Shown in pieces: positions 1 through 8,353 of a stretch of 64,000 nucleotides of DNA. Position 1 is the first letter of the stretch. Each line of letters opens with the position of its first letter. The stretch spans positions 6,108 to 70,107 of the forward strand of contig JBFWMF010000019.1 in assembly GCA_050251735.1 (NCBI GenBank). The letters are read 5' to 3'. The notes below the pieces were generated by a model. The model saw only the letters and a list, made by a program, of their open reading frames with translations, had not been told where the DNA came from and did no database searches. This DNA comes from Desulfitobacterium sp050251735. GTDB lineage: Bacteria > Bacillota > Desulfitobacteriia > Desulfitobacteriales > Desulfitobacteriaceae. A program made the translations under genes and the position numbers.

Positions 1-1
1 C

Positions 2-313
2 GGTGCCCTCTGTAATTGCGATCAAGACTGTATGGCCTATAAGTCCACCGTTTCCTTAGGGGTAATGGAGGTTATATATAAAGGTGAATATCTAGCTCAT
101 ATTGATCACGATGAATGTGTAGGCTGCCGCAATTGTCTGAAGTATTGTCAATTTGGAGCCATTGAATATTCCGTGCTTGACCATAAATGCAGCGTTAATC
201 TGGAGAAATGCTATGGATGTGGTCTCTGTCGGAGTGGTTGTAAAAAGGATGGGGTGAGAATAGAGGGAAAAGTTAAAATTCAGTTAAATACCAAACGTAG
301 TAATCACCCATAA
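2..313 (+). CDS. 4Fe-4S ferredoxin-type protein, C-terminal part (5' end outside window)
   Basis: The frame is open from base 2, before the first ATG at 32, so this is the tail of a longer gene. The visible part starts with a Cys-rich stretch (CNCDQDC) and then carries two classic 4Fe-4S motifs, CVGCRNCLKYC and CYGCGLCRSGC, so it should bind two [4Fe-4S] clusters and transfer electrons in the cytoplasm. The rest of the protein, and therefore its partner or reaction, is not visible. A strong terminator follows directly, so it is the last gene of its transcript. Confident about the cluster motifs; the family is unassigned. Confidence 0.8.
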   Translation, partial: GALCNCDQDCMAYKSTVSLGVMEVIYKGEYLAHIDHDECVGCRNCLKYCQFGAIEYSVLDHKCSVNLEKCYGCGLCRSGCKKDGVRIEGKVKIQLNTKRSNHP

Positions 314-332
314 TCGTTTTCCAGTATGTTAT

Positions 333-363
333 AACTGCCGGCCAAGATTCTTGGCCGGCAGTT
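333..363 (+). terminator. Rho-independent terminator of the ferredoxin-like gene
   Basis: A GC-rich hairpin (arm AACTGCCGGCCAAG with its complement CTTGGCCGGCAGTT) with a three-base loop is followed by a T-rich tail. It lies 20 bases after the stop of the ferredoxin-like gene. The downstream minus-strand gene ends at 411, so it may serve both strands. Confidence 0.85.
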
Positions 364-410
364 TGCTTCTTTAGCCGTATTACATCGGAATTGGTCGCTA
401 ATGCTGTCAG

Positions 411-650
411 TTAAGCTTGGGGTGCGTCAAAAAGGTCGTTGGTTGTTGTATCAATTATTTTAACATCCCTTGTTCCGGTAAGAGCACCGCCGGACGTAAA
501 GAAAATATCGCTACTGACGATCGTATCCATAACGGTTAGGATCTCAGCTTGGGTTAGGTCTTCCCGAGGATTAGGAATTGTAATCGTAAATGCTTGACCG
601 CCGACAGTGGAAAAGCTTAATCGTGCCACTTTGCTTGTGGTGATAGTCAT
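411..650 (-). CDS. DUF2922 family small protein
   Basis: This 79-aa protein starts MTITTSKVARLSF and contains the pattern typical of DUF2922: a beta-rich N-terminus, a central NPREDLTQAEI segment, and a C-terminal GTRDVKIIDTTTNDLFD. The family is common in Firmicutes and has no established function. An ideal ribosome binding site (AAAGGAGGT, six bases spacing) supports the ATG at 650. It lies 34 bases downstream of a DUF1659 gene on the same strand. These two families are usually found as a pair, so they are probably co-transcribed and act together. Confidence 0.85.
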   Translation of the reverse strand: MTITTSKVARLSFSTVGGQAFTITIPNPREDLTQAEILTVMDTIVSSDIFFTSGGALTGTRDVKIIDTTTNDLFDAPQA

Positions 651-684
651 GAACTTACCTCCTTTCGTTGGATTTTATTACTGA

Positions 685-909
685 TTACTCATTAGAAAGC
701 TCGTAGTTTTTCCTTAGATTCACATCGATTACCGGATGCAACGACAAGCTAAATAAAGCCTGTGCCACATCAAAGAGAGCTTGTTCCGAGGCGTCATACC
801 GCACATTAGTTAAGCTTTTTTGTCTAGTTATTGGAGCACCGGCGGAAGTGGTTCCGCTCTGATACACAACGACTAGAGTAGATGCCAAGGGTATTGAAAC
901 AACGGCCAT
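685..909 (-). CDS. DUF1659 family small protein
   Basis: This 74-aa protein starts MAVVSIPLASTLVVVYQSG and ends in a conserved region with NVRYDA followed by an ALFDVAQALFSL helix, as in DUF1659 proteins. No function is known. The ATG at 909 is preferred over a GTG at 918 because AAGGAG sits eight bases before it, while the GTG overlaps the ribosome binding site. It is the first gene of a two-gene unit with the DUF2922 gene downstream. The pairing is recurrent in Bacilli and Clostridia. Confidence 0.85.
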   Translation of the reverse strand: MAVVSIPLASTLVVVYQSGTTSAGAPITRQKSLTNVRYDASEQALFDVAQALFSLSLHPVIDVNLRKNYELSNE

Positions 910-1159
910 CGCTTTCACTCCTTCCTTCTTTTACAACAAACCGATTCAATTCAATCCGGCATGTCCGTATATCCTATGATTTTGCTTGTCTGATGGTTAC
1001 GGTTTTAAAAATATTAGGGCCTGTTTCAAGCTAAAAGAAAGCATAGGCTACAAGAACGTTGAAAGAATGAGTGCCAGCCTCACTGAAACGTATAGCAAGG
1101 AACTACCAAAACGTACCTGTAGACTGAAAAACGATTGTAAAATACAATTGTCCTAGATT

Positions 1160-2316
1160 TGATGCCATTCGCTTAGAATCCGGTGCCTCCCACACCTTTA
1201 ACACCTATGATGCCCAGGGCAACTATGTGACAAATGTCAAGGACCCGCTTGGGAACCTTGTGTCCTCGACCTATGATGGGGCAGGAAACCAGACCAGTGT
1301 CAAAGATGCTAAAGGAAAAACCACATCCTTCCTCTATGATGCTTTAAACCGCCTCACAAAAGTTACTGATGCCAAACTCAGCGTCACAAGCTATGGTTAT
1401 GACGCGGTAGGAAACAGAACCTCGGTAACCGATGCGAAAAACAACGTGACTCGCTACGATTACAATGAATTGAACCAAGTCTCAGCCTTTACCAATGCCT
1501 TGAATCAAACGGTTCGTTTTGGCTATGATAAGAACGGGAATACAACCAAAATTATCTTCCCCAAAGGGGATGCCGTTTCTTACAGCCATAACGCCTTGAA
1601 TCGTTTGGACGGAGTCGCGTATAACGGTGCTAAGCAGTGGGGCTTTGCCTACGATGCTAATGGTAATCTCACCACAGTGACCGATGGCGCAGGCAATGCC
1701 ACCCGTTCTATGACCTATGATAAGAACGGTCGCCTTACTCAGCAGACTGAAGGAGCGGCAAACAAAATCCAGTATGGCTTTGATGACAACAGTAACCTCT
1801 GTCACAGCCACTGCTGGAACGAACTCAGTTACCACAGGCTACGGATATAACCCCCTCAATCTAATGGTTGTGCTTAGTCGCAATGGGATCAAGCAAGCAG
1901 ACTTTGTCTATGATGAGCGGAGTAACCTCATTTCCACTAAGTATGCTAATGGCACCTATACCGCTTATGAATACGATGAGCTGAGCCGCTTGAAGAGCCT
2001 TAAGAACTACAATGCAGCTGGAGCAGTCTTGGATTCCTACTCTTACAGCTATGATGCTAATAGGAATATTACCAGCATTGTAACCGCTGCCGGAACCATC
2101 AGCTATGTCTATGATGAGCAGATTAAGCTTTATTATCTCATGGCAAGGCATTATGATGCTGAGAATGGGCGGTTCTTGACGAAGGATACGTTCCATGGGT
2201 TTGAGGATGATCCGCAGAGCTTGAATCAGTATGCTTATGGTAGAAATAATCCTATTTTGTATGTAGATCCAAGCGGACGTGCGCCGCTGGAGCCTTACTT
2301 TCTCATGTCTGGGTAG
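1160..2316 (+). pseudogene. RHS/YD-repeat protein remnant (frameshifted, N-terminus lost, internal deletion)
   Basis: The region encodes back-to-back YD repeats (for example YDALNRLTKVTDA, YGYDAVGNRTSVTDA, FAYDANGNLTTVTDG) and ends with an RHS core-terminal motif (LYYLMARHYDAENGRF, then NPILYVDPSG). No start codon with a ribosome binding site precedes it; recognisable coding begins abruptly near 1160. The reading frame shifts at about 1790-1800: repeats run in one frame to FDDNSNL and resume in another at TGYGYNPLNL. Near 2110-2130 one YD repeat (SYVYD) joins directly to the terminal core, indicating an internal deletion. It ends without a toxin tip. RHS proteins normally deliver C-terminal toxins; this copy is a relic, and its 3' end overlaps the convergent fic gene. 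Confidence 0.85.
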
Positions 2317-3047
2317 AAATATGCTACCAGCGCCTCGTATTGATCCTGTGCCGAAAGGCAGGTATCTATGAGATATCCCTTTTCTGCTTTGTATTCTTTG
2401 AGGCCACGGTAATAAAACAACTTATGCTCGTGATCGATAATAAAAGGCAGGATATCATTCTTCAGGCATTCCTTGAACATGATAATTCGCCCGACTCGTC
2501 CATTGCCATCCTGAAAGGGATGTATGCTCTCAAACCGATAATGGAAACCAACAATATCATCTATGGTAATGTTCTTATTATTATGATATTCCGTAAGAAG
2601 CTTACTAACTTCACTGCCGACCGTTGCCGGTGACGTGGTTTTCGGGTCACCAACCATATTCGGCCTTGTTTTATAGTCTCCCACACGAAACCATTCCTTG
2701 CGTTCATCTGATGTATGACCTTTTAGAAGCCTGTGGAATTCTTTTATCATTCCTTCGGACAGTTCCTCATCCGCATGGGCAAGCATATAAGCAAAGCAGG
2801 AAAAATGGTTCACTGTTTCAATTATATCGTCAACACTTGCAACTTCATTCGGTTCGATGTTGATTGTATTTGTTTCATAAATATAGCGAGTCTGGTCTTC
2901 AGAAAGGCGGCTACCTTCAATGCGGTTTGAATTATAGGCCAGTTTGATCTGAGTCAGATGGTACAGACCGTTTTTTAGCTTCATTTCTTTTTCTTCCAGC
3001 AGCCGATCCAATAAGCGTTGCTTCATGAGCCATAGTCCCTTCTGCAT
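2295..3047 (-). CDS. Fic family protein (predicted AMP-transferase)
   Basis: This 250-aa protein carries the full Fic active-site motif HPFQDGNGRVGR (residues 176-187), in which the histidine deprotonates the target hydroxyl and the Asp and Asn/Gly loop binds Mg-ATP. Near the N-terminus, SNRIEG (residues 40-45) matches the (S/T)xxxE(G/N) inhibitory helix, so this is a self-inhibited class II Fic protein. Such enzymes usually transfer AMP from ATP onto protein side chains; the target here is unknown. Two in-frame ATGs exist (3047 and 3026); the choice is uncertain. It converges on and overlaps by about 20 bases with the RHS relic. It could be a stand-alone regulator or part of a former toxin locus. 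Confidence 0.9.
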   Translation of the reverse strand: MQKGLWLMKQRLLDRLLEEKEMKLKNGLYHLTQIKLAYNSNRIEGSRLSEDQTRYIYETNTINIEPNEVASVDDIIETVNHFSCFAYMLAHADEELSEGMIKEFHRLLKGHTSDERKEWFRVGDYKTRPNMVGDPKTTSPATVGSEVSKLLTEYHNNKNITIDDIVGFHYRFESIHPFQDGNGRVGRIIMFKECLKNDILPFIIDHEHKLFYYRGLKEYKAEKGYLIDTCLSAQDQYEALVAYFYPDMRK

Positions 3048-3103
3048 AATATTTCCATAATATTATACCATTTTCTAACTCTGTTATCATCTTTTTTATT
3101 TAA

Positions 3104-3136
3104 AAGAGGTGGCTCTCGTAAGTGGAACCACCTCTT
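3104..3136 (-). terminator. Terminator of the coat-like gene
   Basis: Inverted repeat AAGAGGTGG / CCACCTCTT with a 15-base loop, followed on the minus strand by a T-rich tract. It sits five bases after the stop of the coat-like gene. Confidence 0.75.
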
Positions 3137-3141
3137 GCTAT

Positions 3142-3354
3142 TTAGCCTCTAGAACGGCGGGTAGGGAGATTCTCGATGAAGGTTTGCTGTTGAACAGGTG
3201 CTTGATGAACATTTAAGAATTGAGTGCTCTGTTGAACGGCATAAGGGGGGCGGGCAAAGCTCTGAGTTTGTTGAACATTGTAGAGTTGAGCGTGTTGGCC
3301 ATGTTGGCCATGATGGCAGGGATGGGGGACGCAGCATTTGTTAAAAAGATGCAT
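3142..3354 (-). CDS. CotD-like spore coat protein (candidate)
   Basis: A 70-aa protein with a Cys/His-rich start (NKCCVPHPCHHGQHGQH) and a Gln-rich remainder. The composition and the HPCHH cluster resemble small spore coat proteins of the CotD type from Bacillus, which are cross-linked into the inner coat. The start at 3354 has a good ribosome binding site (AAAGGAGTG). It is a single-gene unit with its own terminator. The assignment rests on composition and the N-terminal pattern only; another low-complexity secreted or coat protein is possible. Confidence 0.55.
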   Translation of the reverse strand: MHLFNKCCVPHPCHHGQHGQHAQLYNVQQTQSFARPPYAVQQSTQFLNVHQAPVQQQTFIENLPTRRSRG

Positions 3355-3509
3355 TAAGATTCACTCCTTTATTCAAAATAAGATGAACTCTATAAAATCA
3401 GGTCCTCCTAATGGCAATATATGGGAATATATCCGCTTGGAAAGTTGACCATCCTGATTTTTTTGGATAGGATAGTAGAAACCCTGTAAAACTTAAACCA
3501 AGGAGTGAG

Positions 3510-3860
3510 ATGATGAAGAAAGTATTGTGGTATTTGATTGCTTTTTTGCTGGGAATATTGCCTGGATTCTTTATTGTTTTTAACTCAGTCTTTTCCGACC
3601 CCAGCGGTGACTTCTCGGAGCGTCTCGTTACCTATCTGCTGGTGATTGTGTCCTTTGGAGTTTTAGGCTTCTTGTTGGGACGTACTCGGGAAAACCCAAG
3701 GGTGATGGGGACGATGCTCAGTTTGTTTACGATAATTCTTCTCGTTTTCTATCTATTCAAGGAACCGGGTTCACTATTGTTGATCCTTAGTTATTTAGTG
3801 CTCACTATTGCATCATCCTATTTAGGTGCTAAATTGGGGGTTCCGAAAGCAAAAGGTTGA
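3510..3860 (+). CDS. Small four-helix membrane protein, unknown
   Basis: This 116-aa protein has about four hydrophobic segments (near residues 4-26, 40-61, 68-86 and 90-108) separated by short loops, so it is an integral membrane protein. The second loop contains LLGRTRENPR. I do not recognise the family. The start is supported by GGAGTGAG just before the ATG pair at 3510. It stands alone before the aspartate kinase gene, which appears to have its own promoter. Confidence 0.7.
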   Translation: MMKKVLWYLIAFLLGILPGFFIVFNSVFSDPSGDFSERLVTYLLVIVSFGVLGFLLGRTRENPRVMGTMLSLFTIILLVFYLFKEPGSLLLILSYLVLTIASSYLGAKLGVPKAKG

Positions 3861-3869
3861 AATTGCATC

Positions 3870-3898
3870 TTGTTGGTAGATAGTGACTGTATTATAAT
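3870..3898 (+). promoter_or_regulatory. Sigma-A type promoter of the aspartate kinase gene
   Basis: TTGTTG and TATAAT are separated by exactly 17 bases, and the -10 box lies 47 bases before the chosen ATG at 3946. I see no lysine riboswitch in the short leader. Confidence 0.6.
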
Positions 3899-3945
3899 AG
3901 TGGATATTGTTATTTAACAGTGATCTTAATCTGATGAGGTGTTTT

Positions 3946-5328
3946 ATGTTAACGGTAGAAAAAATAGGGGGCACTTCGATGTCCCAATTTGGGGATGTTT
4001 TGAAAAACATTATTGGGGAACCGGGTTCACAGCGTTTTAGCTTTGGCAGAGTATATGTTGTCTCCGCTTACTCCGGTGTAACCAACAAACTTTTAGAGGA
4101 TAAAAAGACCAAGGCTCCGGGAATTTATCGCCATTTTATCAGCGGAGAAGATTGTGAGGAAGCATTAAATCTATTATTGCAGGATCTACTTAAGGTTAAT
4201 GAGGGATTCATTAACCTTGGGCTAGATTATGAAGTGGCTAAGGAATTCTTAACCGAACGAATCAATCAGACGAAATCCTATTTGCATAGTATGCATGAGA
4301 TTATTTCCTCAGGTTATGTGGATCGGGAGAATATTTTTTCAGCAGCTCGGGAGCTTTTGGCTTCTTTGGGAGAGGCTCACTCGGCTTTTAACTCCGTCAA
4401 TATCCTGCAAAATCGAGGGATACCTGCTCGACTTGTGGACTTAACGGGTTTTCGTGATTCCCGCCAACTGACCATTGAGGAGCGGATTACAAAAGCCTTT
4501 AGAGATGTGGATCCCTTCAAGGAGATCGTCATCGTCACCGGATATACCAAGGGCAAAGAAGGCATTATGCGTCAATTCGAGAGGGGCTATTCGGAGATCA
4601 CTTTCTCACGAATCGCAACTCTTCTACAGGCAGACGAAGCTATCATTCATAAAGAGTTCCATTTATCATCTGCTGACCCGAAGATTGTGGGAGTGGGAAA
4701 AGCTATCCCTGTAGGTCGCACCAACTATGATGTAGCTGACCAGCTGGCGGATATCGGTATGGAAGCCATCCATCCCAATGCATCGAAACCTTTAGAAATG
4801 GCGGGAATCAATTTGCGGCTGAAGAACACCTTTGAGCCGGACCATCCGGGGACATTAATATCCAAGGATTATATTGGCCCCGAAGCGAAGATCGAGATTA
4901 TTGCCGGATCGGACAAGGTCGTAGTGGTGGAAATCCATGACTCCTTGATGGTCGGGGAAGCCGGTTATGATAAGCGAATCATGGAGATGTTCATGGAGCA
5001 TTCCATAAGCTATATTATGAAAGCTACCAACGCCAATAGTATCTCCTTGGTGATCTGGGAGCACGATTTGGATGAAGACTTGGTTTCCGAGTTGAAGGGA
5101 GCGTACCAAACCGTCACAGTTCTACCTGCAGCCATCGTCTGTGTGATTGGTTCCAATATTGCTGTTCCTAATATTTTAGCAAGGGCTACCGGTTCCTTAG
5201 CTAGAAATCATATCAACGTGAACTGCGTGTCTCAATCTCTCCGTCAGGTGAATATGCAATTTGTCATTGACCGGGATAAGTACACCAATGCAATTTATCA
5301 TTTGAATGAAGACCTGTGTGTGGGTTAA
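3946..5328 (+). CDS. Aspartate kinase, resembling the Ask_Ect type
   Basis: Phosphorylates L-aspartate, the first step towards lysine, threonine, methionine and diaminopimelate. At 460 aa it has an N-terminal amino acid kinase domain beginning VEKIGGTSMSQFG (the KxGGTS nucleotide loop) followed by VVSAYSGVTN, and a C-terminal tandem ACT region (about residues 310-460) expected to bind a feedback effector. The N-terminal signature is closer to the aspartokinases found with ectoine clusters than to standard LysC or ThrA types, but no ectABC genes are present here. I chose the ATG at 3946 because TGAGGTG precedes it and the family starts at this point; an upstream in-frame ATG at 3907 lacks support. 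It is monocistronic with a terminator at 5345. Confidence 0.9.
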   Translation: MLTVEKIGGTSMSQFGDVLKNIIGEPGSQRFSFGRVYVVSAYSGVTNKLLEDKKTKAPGIYRHFISGEDCEEALNLLLQDLLKVNEGFINLGLDYEVAKEFLTERINQTKSYLHSMHEIISSGYVDRENIFSAARELLASLGEAHSAFNSVNILQNRGIPARLVDLTGFRDSRQLTIEERITKAFRDVDPFKEIVIVTGYTKGKEGIMRQFERGYSEITFSRIATLLQADEAIIHKEFHLSSADPKIVGVGKAIPVGRTNYDVADQLADIGMEAIHPNASKPLEMAGINLRLKNTFEPDHPGTLISKDYIGPEAKIEIIAGSDKVVVVEIHDSLMVGEAGYDKRIMEMFMEHSISYIMKATNANSISLVIWEHDLDEDLVSELKGAYQTVTVLPAAIVCVIGSNIAVPNILARATGSLARNHINVNCVSQSLRQVNMQFVIDRDKYTNAIYHLNEDLCVG

Positions 5329-5344
5329 TACGAAGAGTAAAAAC

Positions 5345-5383
5345 AAGAAGATAGGACGCCTTAATTAGGTGCCCTATCTTCTT
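5345..5383. terminator. Bidirectional terminator between convergent genes
   Basis: Arms AAGAAGATAGG and CCTATCTTCTT form an 11-bp stem, with a further partial pairing (CGCCT/AGGTG) inside. Convergent genes end at 5328 (+) and 5390 (-), so it can serve both. Confidence 0.8.
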
Positions 5384-5389
5384 GAACTA

Positions 5390-6601
5390 TTACATGTTCA
5401 TGCTGGTATCGCTGGTATGAGCTGTATCCGCTTCTTCATTCTCCCGAGGGCGTCTGGGGGGCTTAGGTCCGAAGAACTGATAATAATGGCACTCCAAGCG
5501 GCCATTGTAGAGCTTTCTGCTTTTATCCCAGCGGCGGCCGATCAGAAGCTCAGGATGCTTGTCCGTTGTGATCATATGCAAGGACCAGGTCTCTAGCTGT
5601 TTGAAGGTTTCTCCCAGGTCGCGATAGAGCTGTTTAACCCCTTCTTCTTCACCTAAGCGTTCCCCGTATGGGGGATTCGTGATGATATGACCATATTGAA
5701 AACGAGAGCGGACTTCAGCGGCGGGTAGGCGTTGAAAGAAGATTTTATCGGTAAGTCCGGCATCCTCACAATGAGCTCGGGCTAGCTGGAGGGCTTTGGG
5801 ATCGATATCCGAACCGTAAATATGGAGTTCCTGATCCCGCTTGTAAAGGTCTTCAGCCTCTTCGCGAGCTTCCTGCCAAAATTTCTCCTTAATCGTGGGC
5901 CAAGTCTCAGCGACGAATTCACGCTTTAGGCCGGGTGCACGATTTAGGGCGATCATAGCAGCCTCGATCGGAATCGTGCCTGTTCCACAGCAAGGGTCGA
6001 TAAGGGCACGGTCTGCCTTCCAGTAGCTAAGGTTAATCATAGCTGAGGCTAAGGTTTCCTTCAAAGGAGCTTGACCTGCTAGCTTACGATAGCCACGTTT
6101 ATGTAGCCCGGCACCGGAAGTGTCGATGGTCAGTGTGGCAATGTCTTTTAACAAAGCGACCTCGATCTTGTACTTGGGACCGGTTTCTTTAAACCAACTG
6201 ATGCCATAAACCTCTTTCAGCCGTTCCACGATCGCCTTTTTGACAATGGCTTGACAATCAGAAATGCTAAAAAGCTTCGATTTGATTGATTTCCCCTCCA
6301 CGGGAAATTCAGCATCGATGGGCAGCCATTGCTCCCAGGGTAGGGCTTTAGTTTGTTGGAATAGCTCTTCAAAGGTCAGTGCTTTAAATTCCCCCATTTT
6401 CAAGAGAACGCGTTCCGCTGAACGCAACCAAAGGTTAGTGCGACAAACGCCTAATTCATTGGCCATAAAGGAAATTTTGCCGTTTTCAACTTTCGTTTCT
6501 GTATAGCCAAGATTATGGAGCTCTCGATTCACTATAGCTTCAATGCCAAAGGCGCTGGTGGCAATGAGTTCGATTTTAGCCAAGCTGGTATCACCCTTCA
6601 T
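5390..6601 (-). CDS. THUMP-domain class I RNA methyltransferase (RlmL N-terminal/YpsC type)
   Basis: Predicted SAM-dependent guanine-N2 methyltransferase acting on 23S rRNA. The 403-aa protein has a THUMP/ferredoxin-like N-terminus (about residues 5-165), then a Rossmann domain with SAM motif DPCCGTG (202-208), acidic motif GSDID (263-267) and catalytic NPPYGERLG (309-317). NPPY is characteristic of enzymes methylating exocyclic nitrogen atoms. The length fits YpsC-like proteins rather than full RlmL/RlmK fusions. The start is uncertain: the ATG at 6601 has a weak GAAGAAG site, while a TTG five codons later has AAGGGTG upstream. The C-terminal tail is charged and Pro-rich. Confidence 0.88.
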   Translation of the reverse strand: MKGDTSLAKIELIATSAFGIEAIVNRELHNLGYTETKVENGKISFMANELGVCRTNLWLRSAERVLLKMGEFKALTFEELFQQTKALPWEQWLPIDAEFPVEGKSIKSKLFSISDCQAIVKKAIVERLKEVYGISWFKETGPKYKIEVALLKDIATLTIDTSGAGLHKRGYRKLAGQAPLKETLASAMINLSYWKADRALIDPCCGTGTIPIEAAMIALNRAPGLKREFVAETWPTIKEKFWQEAREEAEDLYKRDQELHIYGSDIDPKALQLARAHCEDAGLTDKIFFQRLPAAEVRSRFQYGHIITNPPYGERLGEEEGVKQLYRDLGETFKQLETWSLHMITTDKHPELLIGRRWDKSRKLYNGRLECHYYQFFGPKPPRRPRENEEADTAHTSDTSMNM

Positions 6602-6821
6602 TCAATAAATTCTTCTTCTATCATAATGACTGAAACGCAGAAAGGCAAGTCAAGCGCTTTTATTTGGGTAATTTATAAAGTAGGAATTCGCTTGTCAACT
6701 AACGCAAATCCAGATAGGATAAGTTTAGGGTAATACAGGGATATAACAGACTACTACAGGGAGAAGCCAGTGTATTGCGAGGATAAGCTTACAGTATTGT
6801 GTCCACAAAGGAGGATATACA

Positions 6822-7472
6822 GTGTCCAATATGGAGGGCGATCATAATCAGCTTCAGCACGAGAACCAACTTAAGCAGGAGACCCAGCTTCGAGCGGCTC
6901 TTCTTCCTTCTTTTTGGCTTACGCAGCTTTTGCTCTTGATTCCAGGAGGAGGCCTCTTTTGGCTATTCTATCTTCGGAAGGGCTACACGTTACAGAATTT
7001 CTTCTCTTGGGATAATGCTGTGGGTATTTGGATCCTAGGAACTGCAGTGGCGATTTTGGGAATGGGCATTCAACTCGTCGCATGGCGAGTTTTTCCGGTG
7101 GATGCTTTCGATGATGGGGGAGTAAATCGGCTATTATTGGAGTTGCCAACCTTGAGTCTCGGCCCCATGTTTTTGGTCGGTGCCTTCTCGGAGGAGCTTT
7201 TGGTGCGTGGAGTGGTTCAAACAGGCCTTAGCACAGCATTCGGACCGATCCATGGTATCTTTTTCACCAGCCTCTTATTCACTGCCATGCATATGCGCTA
7301 CCTGAAAAAGCCGGTTCTTATGAGTGGGGTCTTTCTCATCAGCTTGATACTCTGTTCGCTCTACGGCTTGACCGGCACCCTTTGGGCCACGGTCTGGGCT
7401 CATTTTGTCTACAATTTGGGAGCCTCCATTTTAGCCAAAAAGTACTATCTGCCTTATCTACAAACTAGCTAA
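6822..7472 (+). CDS. CPBP family intramembrane metalloprotease (CAAX protease/Abi type)
   Basis: An integral membrane protein of 216 aa with about six hydrophobic helices. It has all three family motifs: EExxxR (E124-E125-LLV-R129), a histidine in AMHMRY (H157), and HxxxN (H194-FVY-N198), which together form the predicted glutamic or metal-dependent active site in the membrane. Bacterial members are linked to peptide or bacteriocin processing and self-immunity; the substrate here is unknown. The GTG at 6822 is chosen because GGAGG lies seven bases upstream. The N-terminal 25 residues are hydrophilic and Gln/Asn-rich. It is not clearly linked to its neighbours. Confidence 0.85.
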   Translation: MSNMEGDHNQLQHENQLKQETQLRAALLPSFWLTQLLLLIPGGGLFWLFYLRKGYTLQNFFSWDNAVGIWILGTAVAILGMGIQLVAWRVFPVDAFDDGGVNRLLLELPTLSLGPMFLVGAFSEELLVRGVVQTGLSTAFGPIHGIFFTSLLFTAMHMRYLKKPVLMSGVFLISLILCSLYGLTGTLWATVWAHFVYNLGASILAKKYYLPYLQTS

Positions 7473-7571
7473 ACGCCGAAGATTAGAGTCGATTGACAAA
7501 CATTCCCTCTATAAGTTCTTGCCTTGCCTAAGGTATAATTAAGAAAAGAGGTACAAGATGAGGGGGATTTA

Positions 7572-7847
7572 ATGTTTAGTCAAATGATGCTACCTGGACT
7601 ATTGCTGGCCATCGGCTTTGCTGGATTGATATGGTGGATTTTAGAGCACTTTACCTCATTAACCCCCCCGAAGATCGATGGAATTGCTGTAGTTGGCGGA
7701 TTGGCCGTGTCCTTTATCATCTCATTAAGCATGCGAGGTCTCCTGAATCAACCAATCCAGATCTTTTCGGCAGTGTTCGTTCTTGTCTTTAGTTATGGAT
7801 TTGTTCAATGGCAACAGTGGCGGAAAATGCCTCGTGATCAACAGTAG
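7572..7847 (+). CDS. Small three-helix membrane protein, unknown
   Basis: A 91-aa protein with three hydrophobic segments (about residues 5-25, 38-54 and 62-78) and a basic C-terminus (WRKMPRDQQ), suggesting a cytoplasmic tail. Not recognised. A GAGGGGG ribosome binding site precedes the ATG. It is monocistronic and converges on a DUF1540 gene, with a hairpin between. Confidence 0.6.
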   Translation: MFSQMMLPGLLLAIGFAGLIWWILEHFTSLTPPKIDGIAVVGGLAVSFIISLSMRGLLNQPIQIFSAVFVLVFSYGFVQWQQWRKMPRDQQ

Positions 7848-7935
7848 GTTACTGGGGATGACGTTTGGGATGACAAGATGATCTGCATAAGAGATAAGAT
7901 AATTTGTATTAGTGGTATTCAGATACCGAACAAAA

Positions 7936-7982
7936 AAGAGCAAGGCGATCTGAGCTGAACCCAGTTCAAATCCTTGCTCTTT
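7936..7982. terminator. Bidirectional terminator
   Basis: Arms AAGAGCAAGG and CCTTGCTCTT flank a loop that itself holds an inner inverted pair (TGAAC/GTTCA). A-rich and T-rich flanks make it usable from both sides between convergent genes ending at 7847 and 8040. Confidence 0.8.
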
Positions 7983-8039
7983 TCTGTTTTAAAAGGGTTT
8001 TGGCAACTCAAGATGGAATAATCATTTATTGTCGAATGA

Positions 8040-8222
8040 TTACTTCAAGGTCCCATTAGGAACGAAGGTTGCGCAGTCGGTCATTTCAGAGGTTTTAGCA
8101 TTGGGAGCTTGAACTTCGATTTCTTGAGCATAACAATGGTCATTTCCCCAATAATGGCAGCTGTTCACTACACATTTGACTCCTTGAAGGTGGGAACTTA
8201 TTTTGTCGATTCGTCCAGGCAT
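8040..8222 (-). CDS. DUF1540 domain small protein
   Basis: A 60-aa protein with the DUF1540 pattern: CVVNSCHYW, then CYAQEIEVQ, then TDCATFVP. The four conserved cysteines suggest metal binding. The family is common in clostridia, often in several copies, and has no defined role. The ATG at 8222 (MPGRID) is preferred over the one at 8228 because GGAGG lies eight bases upstream of it and only two bases upstream of the other. It is monocistronic. Confidence 0.85.
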   Translation of the reverse strand: MPGRIDKISSHLQGVKCVVNSCHYWGNDHCYAQEIEVQAPNAKTSEMTDCATFVPNGTLK

Positions 8223-8353
8223 TAGCATGTCCTCCTTTTTTTTTCAGGCATTAATACACGCCTGATACACTACATAATCTCCCACAAAGTTTATTTTTTA
8301 TGAGAAGAAAATATTTGCTGAAGGAAATTTTAGATATTTGAGGTGGAAGAATT

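Noticed and set aside
3149..3337. Alternative 62-codon frame inside the coat-like gene
   Set aside because: Pro/Ser-rich translation of the other frame, with no ribosome binding site; the 70-aa frame has both a good site and a sensible composition.
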